Origin: SURF-24 sp964537965
GTDB taxonomy: Bacteria > Bacteroidota > Ignavibacteria > Ignavibacteriales > SURF-24
Reading direction: 5' to 3'
Assembly: GCA_964537965.1 (NCBI GenBank)
Contig: CAZIDB010000133.1
Span: 1-12,841, forward strand
Length of the DNA stretch: 12,841 nt
The notes under the pieces are model-generated. The model did not search any database and was not told the DNA's origin. It saw only the letters and a program-made list of their open reading frames with translations. How positions within the stretch are numbered: the stretch's first letter is position 1; each line of letters opens with the position of its first letter. The position numbers and the translations under genes are program-made. Positions 1 to 8,147 of the stretch are shown here, one piece after another.

Positions 1-590
1 CTTTGATTAATGATTTCTTCGTGGGCTTTGGTAACTTCGAAAAATTTATTGTTTGTTGTAATTTGTTTATAGGCATCACGATGAGTTGTCATGAAGTTAA
101 CTTTTTTATCATATGGAATTCCACCGATTGATTTGGTCACATCAATAACAGTACCTTTTTTCGAGTTATTAAAAATCCAGTCAGAGAAGTAATGAAGACG
201 AGATGGATAGCCATCAATTTTTCCGTCACGGTATCTTACACGTGTTAACTCCTTCCGGAAATCTTCAAAAGTAGTCCTTCCATACTTAACGCATCTGGAT
301 AATACAAGTGCATTTTCAAGGAAAGTTGTGCAATCCAATCCTGATAAATTTATTACAAGACTTTCATCACCTTCCATTTCCAAAGTATGCGCAACATACT
401 CAGTTCCTAAAAAACTTTTCCCAATTTCAGCTATTACCTCGTTGATAGGTTTAGTATTTAGTTTTGCCTCACCTGCTAATTTTATCTTTGATTCAAAAAT
501 ATCTTTATCGTAATTAGATGAAGTATTTTGAGCCAGGAGATTTATATTAAAAAGTAAATAAGCGAATAATAAATATTTCAAGGTTTTCAA
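1..590 (-). CDS. DUF1460 family exported amidase-like protein (partial, C-terminus beyond window)
   Basis: I translated 196 residues before the reading frame leaves the window at its left edge. The protein opens with a signal peptide (residues 1-20, MKTLKYLLFAYLLF then a cut near LLAQ), so it is exported. Residues 81-95 read NLSGLDCTTFLENAL and residues 130-138 read SRLHYFSDW. These are the hallmark blocks of DUF1460, a papain/NlpC-like fold annotated as N-acetylmuramoyl-L-alanine amidase-like. C87 is the likely nucleophile and H133 a likely catalytic partner. A role in cell-wall peptide or amide cleavage is inferred from the family. The start is TTG at 588-590, overlapping the dnaB stop as TTGA, with AGGAGG at 601-606 about 10 bases upstream. 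An alternative TTG at 579-581 would shorten the signal peptide by three residues. The overlap suggests translational coupling to dnaB. Family call is firm; substrate is unknown. Confidence 0.88.
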   Translation of the reverse strand, partial: MKTLKYLLFAYLLFNINLLAQNTSSNYDKDIFESKIKLAGEAKLNTKPINEVIAEIGKSFLGTEYVAHTLEMEGDESLVINLSGLDCTTFLENALVLSRCVKYGRTTFEDFRKELTRVRYRDGKIDGYPSRLHYFSDWIFNNSKKGTVIDVTKSIGGIPYDKKVNFMTTHRDAYKQITTNNKFFEVTKAHEEIINQ

Positions 591-2020
591 AACGGGTAAT
601 CCTCCTCTTTAGTTGGTTGATATTGAACGTCTTCAATATGTCTTACTAATTCAAGATTTTCAAATCGTGCATAATCTTTAAAGAATTTTAACCGGACATC
701 ACCGGTAGGTCCGTTACGCTGTTTTCCAACAATAATTTCGGCTATTCCTTCAAGATTATTTCCGTCAGCGTCCTGTTTCATACCGTAATATTCCGGTCTG
801 TGAATAAACATTACAACATCAGCATCCTGCTCAATTGAACCTGATTCTCTCAAGTCCGATAACTGAGGACGCTTATCCTGTCTTGCCTCTACTGCTCTGT
901 TCAACTGTGCCAATGCAATAACAGGAATATTCAATTCCTTAGCGAGAGCTTTTAATGAACGTGATATATGTGAAATTTCTCTTTCACGGCTTTCCATTTT
1001 ACTCGAAGCACTCATTAGCTGTAGATAGTCAATCACAATCATTCCAATTTTCTTTTCGGCTTTAAGCCTCCTCGCTTTTGCGCGAATCTCAAGCACTGTC
1101 TGCGAAGGCGAATCATCAATGTACAAAGGAGCTTCTGTTAAACGATGAATGTTTTTTGTAAGCTTATGCGCTTCATCCATTGGTAATTTACCTGTTCTAA
1201 CAAGATGAGCATTTAACCTGGCTTCAGAACAGATCAAACGTATAACCATTTGTATGGTAGCCATTTCAAGACTAAAAATTGCAACAGGAATTTTATAATC
1301 AACAGCGGCATTCCTTGCCAGTGAAAGTGCGAAAGCTGTTTTACCCATAGAAGGACGTGCAGCAAGAATTACAAGATCAGAGCGTTGAAATCCGCCAAGT
1401 AAATCATCCATAAGGTAAAAGCCCGTAGGTACGGCAAAAGTCTGACGTTTTTTATCATGTATAAGTTCTATATACTCCATTGCATCACGAACAGCTCTGT
1501 CCATCGGAGTATAAGTTTTTTTAAGTGTCTCTTCTGTAATTTCAAAGATTTTTCTTTCGGCCTGGTCAAGCAGTTCAAATGCATCATCCGCACCTTCATA
1601 TGCCGAACGCGCTATTTCCATTGTTGAAGTAATTAAACTGCGCAGGATAAATTTTTCAAGAATAATCTTAGCATGATATTCAACATTGGCAGCAGAGGAA
1701 ATATTCTGTGAAAGTTTACTTAAGTATGCGGCACCACCAACAACGTCAATCTGCGAACTCTTTTTAAGCTCTTCATATAAAGTAACTGTATCAACCGGTT
1801 CATTTGCTTCAAAAAGGTTGCGTACAGCTTCAAAGATTATTCTATGCTCCTTCAAATAAAAATTCTCCGGGGCAAGCAATTCTATAGCTTTAGGGACAGC
1901 TTCTTTTTCAATTAACATTGCACCAAGCACAGCCATCTCAACTTCGGGTACTGCAGGTGGTTTTACTGAAGCAGGTTCTAACTTTTGCAGGTTTACATTT
2001 TCTTTCTTTGCTTTAGCCAT
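587..2020 (-). CDS. dnaB: Replicative DNA helicase DnaB
   Basis: This is the hexameric 5'-3' helicase that unwinds DNA at the replication fork and recruits primase. Of its 477 residues, roughly 20-125 form the N-terminal primase-interacting domain, followed by a linker and the RecA-like ATPase domain from about 190. Visible motifs are Walker A ARPSMGKTA (221-229), SLEM with catalytic E252, Walker B IGMIVIDYLQL with D331, the ALAQLNR block (369-375) and RESGSIEQDAD (391-401). Length is normal and no intein interrupts the ATPase motifs, a common insertion site in this gene. The first 20 residues are Lys-rich and probably disordered. The ATG start has no clear Shine-Dalgarno. A 112-base gap separates it from the upstream udg gene and holds promoter-like elements. 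Its stop overlaps the start of the DUF1460 gene. Confidence 0.97.
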   Translation of the reverse strand: MAKAKKENVNLQKLEPASVKPPAVPEVEMAVLGAMLIEKEAVPKAIELLAPENFYLKEHRIIFEAVRNLFEANEPVDTVTLYEELKKSSQIDVVGGAAYLSKLSQNISSAANVEYHAKIILEKFILRSLITSTMEIARSAYEGADDAFELLDQAERKIFEITEETLKKTYTPMDRAVRDAMEYIELIHDKKRQTFAVPTGFYLMDDLLGGFQRSDLVILAARPSMGKTAFALSLARNAAVDYKIPVAIFSLEMATIQMVIRLICSEARLNAHLVRTGKLPMDEAHKLTKNIHRLTEAPLYIDDSPSQTVLEIRAKARRLKAEKKIGMIVIDYLQLMSASSKMESREREISHISRSLKALAKELNIPVIALAQLNRAVEARQDKRPQLSDLRESGSIEQDADVVMFIHRPEYYGMKQDADGNNLEGIAEIIVGKQRNGPTGDVRLKFFKDYARFENLELVRHIEDVQYQPTKEEDYPF

Positions 2021-2060
2021 ACGATTAATTCAGTTCTGATTCCATATTTTATTTTCTAAA

Positions 2061-2077
2061 CAAATATAAAAATTATA
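2061..2077 (-). promoter_or_regulatory. Candidate promoter -10/-7 elements for dnaB
   Basis: Reading the minus strand, TATAAT occurs at 2077-2072 and TATATTTG at 2068-2061. The second matches the Bacteroidota -7 consensus TAnnTTTG exactly. Either would give a leader of about 35-50 bases before the dnaB ATG at 2020. I find no convincing -35 or -33 partner upstream, and the region is very AT-rich, so chance matches are possible. Confidence 0.35.
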
Positions 2078-2132
2078 ATGAAGAATAGGGAGATGTTTTT
2101 GGTAATAATCTTTCTCTTATCTACAAGAAGTT

Positions 2133-2891
2133 TTATTTAGACAGTTCATCGTACAATTTTCTGAATTTCTGAACATCTTCCCAGCAGCCGCGCTTCCATT
2201 GTGGATTTCTTAACAACGCGGCAGGATGATAGGTTACCATTGTCTGAATATTTTTATATTCGTAAACATTACCTCTTAACTTACCAAGCGCCAGTTTTGT
2301 TTTAAGTAATGATGAAGCGGCAATAAGTCCTAAGCATAAAATTAATTTCGGTTTGATTAATTCTATCTGTTTTTCTAAGTATGAGAAGCACATTTCAATT
2401 TCGTCAGGCAAAGGATTTCTGTTTCCCGGGGGACGGCATTTGACAATATTTGCAATATATACTTCCTCCCTTTCAAAATTTATAGCTTTAAGAATATCGT
2501 TAAGCAGCTTGCCTGCCCTGCCAACAAATGGTTCGCCCTGCATATCTTCATCCGCACCTGGCCCTTCACCTATGAGCATTACAGTTGCATTCGGATCACC
2601 TACTCCAAAAACAAATTTGTTTCTTGATGTACTAAGCCGGCATTTAACGCATTTGTTTATCAATTTATCAAACGAGGTAAGATCATTTGTTTTAAATTCT
2701 TTTCCATCCATTTTGACGGGTTGAGAAATTATTTCGGGAGTTGCTTCAGCCGCCGGTTTTATCTTTTTCACTTCTAATCCAATTTCCTTATAGTCAATTT
2801 TTTCCGCGGAAGGTTTTTCGAAGAGATATTCGCCAAACAAATCTTCCTGATCTTTAATTGCATCAAAAATTAAATTCAGTTCCTCTTTCAC
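2133..2891 (-). CDS. Family-4 uracil-DNA glycosylase with N-terminal extension
   Basis: This enzyme removes uracil from DNA, starting base-excision repair of deaminated cytosine. Motif A is GEGPGADEDMQGEPFVGRAG (108-127) and motif B is TYHPAALLRNP (220-230). Four cysteines, C81, C84, C152 and C168 (CX2C, then a pair separated by 15 residues), match the 4Fe-4S ligand spacing of family-4 enzymes such as the Thermus protein. The glycosylase core starts near residue 70. The first ~70 residues are an extra segment that includes QEDLF at 15-19, resembling a sliding-clamp binding motif (see findings). The start is GTG at 2889-2891, overlapping the coaBC stop as GTGA. An AAGGA sits 13-14 bases upstream, so initiation probably depends on coupling. 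It is the last gene of the yicC-gmk-rpoZ-coaBC operon. Confidence 0.95.
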   Translation of the reverse strand: MKEELNLIFDAIKDQEDLFGEYLFEKPSAEKIDYKEIGLEVKKIKPAAEATPEIISQPVKMDGKEFKTNDLTSFDKLINKCVKCRLSTSRNKFVFGVGDPNATVMLIGEGPGADEDMQGEPFVGRAGKLLNDILKAINFEREEVYIANIVKCRPPGNRNPLPDEIEMCFSYLEKQIELIKPKLILCLGLIAASSLLKTKLALGKLRGNVYEYKNIQTMVTYHPAALLRNPQWKRGCWEDVQKFRKLYDELSK

Positions 2892-4108
2892 GGTAAATCA
2901 TTTTCCTTTAATTCGTCCAAAATAAAATTGGCAACCGTAAACTTAGATGCTTTTGGGTAGGTTTTTCTTTTACCTGATTTCTTAATAATCGTTATTATAT
3001 TTGAATCTGTTTCGAAGGCCGGATTTTCTTCATTTACACTATTAAGCACAATCATATCAATATTCTTTTCTTTCAGTTTTTTCTCTGCATTTTTAATTTC
3101 ATTATCAGTTTCCAACGCAAAGCCCACAACTTTAATTTTATCTTTTTTAACAGATGAGAGAATATCAACAGTTTTTTTCAATTTAATAATTTCAAGGTTA
3201 TCTTCTTTTTTGATTTTACCGGTAGCTTTTTTTTCGGGAGTAAAATCTGCAACTGCAGCCGACATAATAAGAACATCATTATCATCTATATTTGCTTTTA
3301 CGGCTTTCAGCATATCGTCTGCGGAACGAACAGAAATTTTTCTTATTTCCTGGTATTCAGTTTCTTTTGAAGGGCCTGAAATTAAAGTAACATTTGCCCC
3401 GCGCAGGTAAGCAGCTTTAGCTATTGAATAACCCATCTTTCCGGAAGACCTGTTGCCTAAAAATCTAACAGGATCAATATCTTCATAAGTGGGACCTGCA
3501 GTAACAAGAATATTCTTACCAACTAAATCTTTTTTATAACCTGAAAGAATCAATCTTGCAGAATCAATAATCTTATTCACATCAGCCATTCTACCGATGC
3601 CTGAAAGCCCGCTTGCCAACGAACCTTTCTCTGCTTCAACAATATAAGCTCCGACTTCACTCTCAAGTTTTTTAAAATTTGACCTTGCTATTTTATTACT
3701 GTACATATCCATATCTGCTGCAGGTGCAACTATCAGCGGACATCTTAAAGCGGAAACAACCGTGGTCAATGCATTATCACAAAATCCATTAACAAGTTTT
3801 GCAATTGTATTAGTTGTGCACGGTGCAATTATCATTAGATCTGCCCACATTGCATATTCAATGTGCCAGGTCTTCATATCTACACCATTACTTTGATTTT
3901 CAGGAAAGATATTTACAATGATCGGATTACCGGATAAAGTTGAAAGCGTAAGTGGAGTTATAAACTCAAGAGCGGAAGGAGTCATTATAACTCTTACTTC
4001 CGCTCCACTATTTACTAAACTCCTGATAATAAGACAGGATTTGTAAGCAGCAATACCGCCGGTTACACCAAGAATAATTTTCTTTCCGGCAAGTTTGTCG
4101 TTAATCAT
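2888..4108 (-). CDS. coaBC: Bifunctional phosphopantothenoylcysteine decarboxylase / phosphopantothenate-cysteine ligase
   Basis: The protein carries out two steps of coenzyme A synthesis: CTP-dependent joining of cysteine to 4'-phosphopantothenate (CoaB) and FMN-dependent decarboxylation of the product (CoaC). The CoaC half spans about 1-185, with the flavin loop GVTGGIAAYKS (14-24), catalytic H82 in WHIEYAMWAD, and APCTTNTIAKLVNG (95-108). The CoaB half spans about 190-406, with VTAGPTYEDIDPVRFLGNRS (202-221), NRSSGKMG (219-226), AAVADF (284-289) and the GKIKK lysines near 297-301. Two active-site blocks differ from the E. coli type: PAAD (129-132) replaces PAMN, and ASG (165-167) replaces the ACG of the substrate clamp. 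I recall PAMD and ASG types from Bacteroidota, so these look lineage-typical rather than defective. The ATG start overlaps the rpoZ stop as ATGA. Confidence 0.96.
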   Translation of the reverse strand: MINDKLAGKKIILGVTGGIAAYKSCLIIRSLVNSGAEVRVIMTPSALEFITPLTLSTLSGNPIIVNIFPENQSNGVDMKTWHIEYAMWADLMIIAPCTTNTIAKLVNGFCDNALTTVVSALRCPLIVAPAADMDMYSNKIARSNFKKLESEVGAYIVEAEKGSLASGLSGIGRMADVNKIIDSARLILSGYKKDLVGKNILVTAGPTYEDIDPVRFLGNRSSGKMGYSIAKAAYLRGANVTLISGPSKETEYQEIRKISVRSADDMLKAVKANIDDNDVLIMSAAVADFTPEKKATGKIKKEDNLEIIKLKKTVDILSSVKKDKIKVVGFALETDNEIKNAEKKLKEKNIDMIVLNSVNEENPAFETDSNIITIIKKSGKRKTYPKASKFTVANFILDELKENDLP

Positions 4109-4398
4109 TTTTCTTTATAGTAATAGTCCAGTTTTCCGTCCAACAATTTATACAGAGATTGCTGATGCGGTTTAGGACGTTTTTCGAAATCGAGAGATAT
4201 TTTAAGCTGATCGGGATTCTCAATATCCTCGCTATCGTCTTCAATTCCTTTTGAAGGAAGCGTTGTCATAAGAGTATTATATTCAAGCCGGGTTTCCTCG
4301 TTTATTCTTCTGGCTTCTTTTGCAGAAACGATGCAAGCTTCATAAACGTTCGCAGTTTTCTCATCAATACTTCTAAGGTCTATCGGTTTTATTTCCAT
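4105..4398 (-). CDS. rpoZ: DNA-directed RNA polymerase omega subunit
   Basis: Omega is the small subunit that wraps the beta-prime C-terminus and helps RNA polymerase assembly. The 97 residues include PIDLRSID (5-12) and ANVYEACIVSAKEARRIN (16-33), matching the conserved helical core of omega (the NRYELVLVAAKRARQL region of E. coli omega). After the core come an acidic stretch (53-63) and a C-terminal tail rich in tyrosine and lysine. Sequence similarity alone is modest. Its place between gmk and coaBC, where rpoZ sits in many bacteria, makes the call secure. The ATG shares one base with the gmk stop (TAATG), and its own TGA overlaps the coaBC start. Confidence 0.9.
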   Translation of the reverse strand: MEIKPIDLRSIDEKTANVYEACIVSAKEARRINEETRLEYNTLMTTLPSKGIEDDSEDIENPDQLKISLDFEKRPKPHQQSLYKLLDGKLDYYYKEK

Positions 4399-4970
4399 TA
4401 TAGTTTCTCCTTTTTATAATTCAAATCAATAATATTTTTTACTTCTTCAATTGCAGTATCAAGTAACTGATTAACCACATAATAATCAAATTTGTCCTTT
4501 AAGCTCAGTTCCATTTCAGCCCGTTCAATTCTTTTCTTAAAGTCCTCTTCAGTTTCGGTGCGCCTGTTTTTCAACCTGGCAATAAGATCATCAAGACTTG
4601 GCGGAGCAATAAAAATCAAAACAGCTTCCGGGTAAAGTTTTTTAATGCTTAAAGCACCTTTAACATCAATTTCAAAAACAAGAGTTTTACCTTTTTCAAG
4701 ATTTTCCTCAACAAAACTTTTTAGAGTGCCATAATAATAATCGTAAAATCTTTCCCATTCGGCAAATTCATTATTATCAATTTTTTTCTTAAACTCTTCT
4801 TCCGTAAGGAAGAAATAATCTTTACCATCAATTTCTTCAGGTCGCTTTTTCCGTGTAGTTGCAGAAACCGAAAAAACAAACTCCGGATAAGCTTTTAAAA
4901 TACTTCTTACAATTGTAGTTTTGCCTGCTCCACTTGGTGCAGAGAACGCAAATAATTTTCCATTTCCCAA
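4398..4970 (-). CDS. gmk: Guanylate kinase
   Basis: This enzyme phosphorylates GMP to GDP with ATP and so feeds GTP, dGTP and (p)ppGpp pools. The 190 residues hold the P-loop SAPSGAGKTT (10-19), the GMP-binding SATTRKKRPEEIDGKDYFF region (36-54), FAEW (69-72), YYGT (79-82), the Walker-B-like FEIDVKGA (99-106) and the lid arginines NRRTET (135-140). Length is typical. The start must be TTG at 4968-4970: an in-frame TGA lies at 4980-4982, no ATG or GTG lies between it and the P-loop, and the nearby ATG at 4961-4963 is out of frame. Only a weak GAG lies upstream, inside the end of yicC, so coupling with yicC is likely. The gap to the yicC stop is 5 bases. Confidence 0.97.
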   Translation of the reverse strand: MGNGKLFAFSAPSGAGKTTIVRSILKAYPEFVFSVSATTRKKRPEEIDGKDYFFLTEEEFKKKIDNNEFAEWERFYDYYYGTLKSFVEENLEKGKTLVFEIDVKGALSIKKLYPEAVLIFIAPPSLDDLIARLKNRRTETEEDFKKRIERAEMELSLKDKFDYYVVNQLLDTAIEEVKNIIDLNYKKEKL

Positions 4971-4975
4971 ATTTT

Positions 4976-5851
4976 TTACTCAATGTTTTGAATTTGTTCT
5001 CTGATCCGTTCAATCTCTTCTTTTATTGTAACCGTAGCATAAGATATTTCTGTTGTAAGAGATTTACTGCCGATTGTATTAGCTTCTCGGTTAATTTCCT
5101 GGCAAAGGAAATTTAACCTGCGTCCGACATCACTGCCATTATTCATCGCATCAAGAAAGAATTTTGCGTGACTTTTTAATCTAACACATTCTTCAGTTAC
5201 ATCACTCTTATCAACAAGTAAAGCAAGTTCAAGTTCAAGTCTTTCGTTATAATCAACAAGGTTAGCAATAATTTGTTTTGCTCTTTCCTTAATCTTTTCA
5301 AAAAATTCCTGGGTACTTGTCCGGCTGATTGTTTCAATACCAGTTACCTGATCAATTATATTATTCAGCCTGCTGGCAATATCTTTATACAGTTCTTTAC
5401 CTTCCTGGTTGCGCATAACGATAAGTTCATCCAGTGCCTTATCAATAGAATCCTTAAGCAATTCAAATTCTTCTTCGCGCGAATCCGAATCCTCACTTAA
5501 AAAAATATTCTGAAACGACAGGAGATGGGATAATGAAATATCATCTTTAATTTTTGCCGTTTTCTTAAGCTGTTTCAGAAAATCAACAGCTAATTTCAGA
5601 TTTTCTTTATTAAGTGAAAGTTTATTTTCGTCAAGCCCGTCTAATTTAAGCTGCAGATTTACGATCAGTTTACCGCGTTTAATTTTATTCCTTATTATTT
5701 CCCGGATTTCCAATTCCTTGTTTAAAAGGTTTTTGGGAAGTTTAAGGGAAATTTCAAGGTAGCGGCTGTTAACACTTTTTACTTCACATTCCGCACTTAT
5801 ACCGTTTTTTTGAACTGAGGCTTTACCGAAGCCAGTCATACTGGAAATCAT
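4976..5851 (-). CDS. yicC: YicC/YloC family endoribonuclease-type protein
   Basis: YicC proteins are conserved RNA-processing factors; E. coli YicC has been linked to degradation of the small RNA RyhB. The N-terminal YicC domain begins MISSMTGFGKA and continues with VKSVNSRYLEISLKLP. The C-terminal DUF1732 block carries VGRRLNFLCQEINREANTIG and ends EEIERIREQIQNIE, almost identical to the E. coli ending. I chose ATG at 5849-5851 because family members begin MI-x-SMT. A TTG two codons upstream (5857) and an ATG at 5839 are alternatives. No Shine-Dalgarno is visible. It leads the operon with gmk, rpoZ, coaBC and udg, and 145 bases separate it from the Omp85 gene upstream. Confidence 0.94.
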   Translation of the reverse strand: MISSMTGFGKASVQKNGISAECEVKSVNSRYLEISLKLPKNLLNKELEIREIIRNKIKRGKLIVNLQLKLDGLDENKLSLNKENLKLAVDFLKQLKKTAKIKDDISLSHLLSFQNIFLSEDSDSREEEFELLKDSIDKALDELIVMRNQEGKELYKDIASRLNNIIDQVTGIETISRTSTQEFFEKIKERAKQIIANLVDYNERLELELALLVDKSDVTEECVRLKSHAKFFLDAMNNGSDVGRRLNFLCQEINREANTIGSKSLTTEISYATVTIKEEIERIREQIQNIE

Positions 5852-5876
5852 ACACAACCGGGAAAATTGAAGTCAA
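5847..5876 (-). promoter_or_regulatory. Possible sigma-70-like promoter overlapping the yicC start
   Basis: On the minus strand, TTGACT (5876-5871) lies 18 bases before TATGAT (5852-5847). Each is one mismatch from its consensus. The -10 box overlaps the chosen ATG, so a transcript from it would begin near 5840, close to the internal ATG at 5837-5839. It could be a leaderless promoter or a chance match. Confidence 0.25.
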
Positions 5877-5996
5877 AATTAACTAAAAAACCATTGCCTT
5901 ACAACCCAAATTTTAGCTGGGGATTACTGCCATATTATTAGTGTGAACATAAAAACAGGCTAAATCATTACGACAGTATTTTTTTGCTTAAAAAGA

Positions 5997-8123
5997 TTAG
6001 AAGGCTTCACCTATTCCAAGATGAAATTCTACATTATCAAAGAATGGAGAATGTTTGATTTTATCTATCAGTGTTTTTTTATCGGCAGGATCGTAACCCT
6101 TGAATCCAAAATCCAGTCTTATTGGTGCAAATGATGAATAAAACCGTAACCCGAATCCGACCGCAACAGCTACTTCATCAAACCGGAATTGCTGGTAACT
6201 ATTCCACGTATTGCCGAAGTCAACAAAGTATGCGCTGCCAAATGGTCCAATCAACCTGTTCCTGGATTCAATGCTTCCTTCAATAAGGAAAGTGCCGCCC
6301 ACTGGCAACTTGTTAAGAAATACGTTTAAGAAATTCTGAACTGAAATATCATAGATGCTAAGAGGAACCTGTGGATTTAACTCCCTTGCACGCCATCCTC
6401 TTATTGAGTTGCTGCCACCGGCAGTAAATCTTGAGTTGAACGGAATATCTGAAGCGGAACCATGATAAGCCTGCATATATCCAACACGGATTTTCATTCC
6501 AAATGCAGACTCTTTATCTTTCCACACAACCGGGAACCATGTTGCCTGAGAATTAATTTTATAAAACTGAGCTTTTGGTTTTAAACCAATATCAATAACT
6601 TCATTTATAAGATATGGCAATAAATTTGCTTCCTCAAAAGTAATCGATAATGTATATCCCTTATGCGGAAAGAGCAGGTTATCTGTTTTATTTGTAGAAA
6701 GCTCAACACCAATTACTGAAGTAGTATAATCCCTGTTACTTCTTGAACTTAAGTTTGTGTAAAGAGAATCAAATGCACTTTGAGGAATCTCGGTACTAAT
6801 TAAATCCTGAATAAGATCTTTTATATAACTTGAATGAAACCGGTACTTCGACATATCAAGATCGAAATACAACTGGAACGAATTAAAGTAAACCCACTTC
6901 GGCAAATCAAAATCCAGACTGATCTTGGAACCGTAAGATGTTGATTTATATTCCTTCTGCTTATTTATAGTTGAATATAATTCCCACTTGGTACGGATTA
7001 GCTTTCCTAAAAGGTAAGGCTGGTCAATTGAAGCTCTTAAATCAAGGTAGCCAAGCATTGTAGTATCATTAAGGGCTAAAAACTTTGTAATGTTCGCGTA
7101 ATCAATATTAAATATATCCTGAAACGCAAAGCTGGAGCCGACAGTAAAATTTCTTGCATCACCAAGAAAATTTTTCTTTGTATAGGATAAGCCTAACCCA
7201 AAATTGAAAGTGCTTGACTGGTTGTTCAGAATTAATTCAGGAGATAGCTCATGCATTTTTCCGATATCGCCATTTATAATTAAAGGTACTTCATAACCGT
7301 TTGTATCTGCAAGAGCAGCGTTAACAAGAACAGAGCTGAACAAATTTGTTCGGTATAAACGAATCTGACCTTTATTTATATTTTCACTGCTGTAATAATC
7401 CCCGGTTTTAATTCCAACTAATCTTCTCAAAAGATCATCATCCACATCGTCTTTACCGGGACCAGAGCGGTTAACCTGAATATCACCAATCTGGTATCGC
7501 TTACCGGTGCGGAAAGATATTTTTGGTAAAACCATATTCTTTGAAGTATCAATTAAAATTTCCGGAGTATTCTGAGCAGCAAACACGTAACCGTTATCAA
7601 GAAGTGCTGTTAAAATTTTATCCTTATTGCTTTCAATTATTTCCTTGTTATATTCCTGTCCAACTTTAAGTGAAAGATTTGAATAGGCAACATCTTTAAT
7701 TTCCTGTGGAAGTTTTTCCAGGCCTTTTATTTTAAAATCTTCAACTAAATATCTCTCTCCTTCAATTACAGTATAAAGAATTTCATACTTTTCTTTTCCG
7801 GGTAAAAGATAGTAATCAGGTATAACTTTAATCTCAAAAAAGCCGTTATCCCGGTAGTAATTTTTCAGCGCTTCAACATCAATTGGAATTAATGCGGTAT
7901 CGAAATATGAAGGTGGGCGGCCAATATTTTCATAAATAGTGTGAAGAAATTTCAGGAACCAACCCGGGGTTTCTTTTGACTGAACTACATTTTCCAGTTC
8001 CGATGTCGCAATGTTCCGGTTACCATGAAATAAGATTGCAGATAACTCGTATCCCTCAGAATCCTGTGCGTACAATATTGCATTCAATGTTATAAACAGG
8101 AAAAATAATTTTAGTATTTTCAA
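5997..8123 (-). CDS. Omp85 (BamA/TamA-type) outer-membrane protein with three POTRA domains
   Basis: Omp85 proteins insert or move proteins through the outer membrane. The 708 residues show a signal peptide (1-20, ending LYAQ), POTRA-like repeats at about 25-122, 124-207 and 209-288, and a beta barrel from about 300 to the end. The barrel carries the family lock motif GGSNSIRGWRAREL (569-582), and the chain ends HLGIGEAF with the C-terminal phenylalanine expected of barrel proteins. Three POTRAs and this length resemble TamA more than a canonical five-POTRA BamA, so I give no gene symbol. The start is TTG at 8121-8123 with GGAG seven bases upstream. A stop at 8148-8150 in the same frame leaves no other start. 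It follows the lipoprotein gene by 24 bases, so it is probably co-transcribed with it. Confidence 0.92.
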   Translation of the reverse strand: MKILKLFFLFITLNAILYAQDSEGYELSAILFHGNRNIATSELENVVQSKETPGWFLKFLHTIYENIGRPPSYFDTALIPIDVEALKNYYRDNGFFEIKVIPDYYLLPGKEKYEILYTVIEGERYLVEDFKIKGLEKLPQEIKDVAYSNLSLKVGQEYNKEIIESNKDKILTALLDNGYVFAAQNTPEILIDTSKNMVLPKISFRTGKRYQIGDIQVNRSGPGKDDVDDDLLRRLVGIKTGDYYSSENINKGQIRLYRTNLFSSVLVNAALADTNGYEVPLIINGDIGKMHELSPELILNNQSSTFNFGLGLSYTKKNFLGDARNFTVGSSFAFQDIFNIDYANITKFLALNDTTMLGYLDLRASIDQPYLLGKLIRTKWELYSTINKQKEYKSTSYGSKISLDFDLPKWVYFNSFQLYFDLDMSKYRFHSSYIKDLIQDLISTEIPQSAFDSLYTNLSSRSNRDYTTSVIGVELSTNKTDNLLFPHKGYTLSITFEEANLLPYLINEVIDIGLKPKAQFYKINSQATWFPVVWKDKESAFGMKIRVGYMQAYHGSASDIPFNSRFTAGGSNSIRGWRARELNPQVPLSIYDISVQNFLNVFLNKLPVGGTFLIEGSIESRNRLIGPFGSAYFVDFGNTWNSYQQFRFDEVAVAVGFGLRFYSSFAPIRLDFGFKGYDPADKKTLIDKIKHSPFFDNVEFHLGIGEAF

Positions 8124-8147
8124 TATTATACTCCGGTCTTCAACAAA

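Noticed and set aside
587..2020. Intein in dnaB
   Set aside because: The ATPase motifs run without interruption and the length of 477 residues is normal for the helicase alone.
2353..2724. Plus-strand open frame of 123 codons opposite the uracil-DNA glycosylase gene
   Set aside because: It is antisense to a well-conserved gene and its translation shows no recognisable motif or supporting start signal.
5880..5996. Possible terminator or small RNA between the Omp85 gene and yicC
   Set aside because: Only weak AT-rich or 4-base-pair stems are found and none is followed by a proper T-run, so I see no supported element here apart from the tentative promoter.
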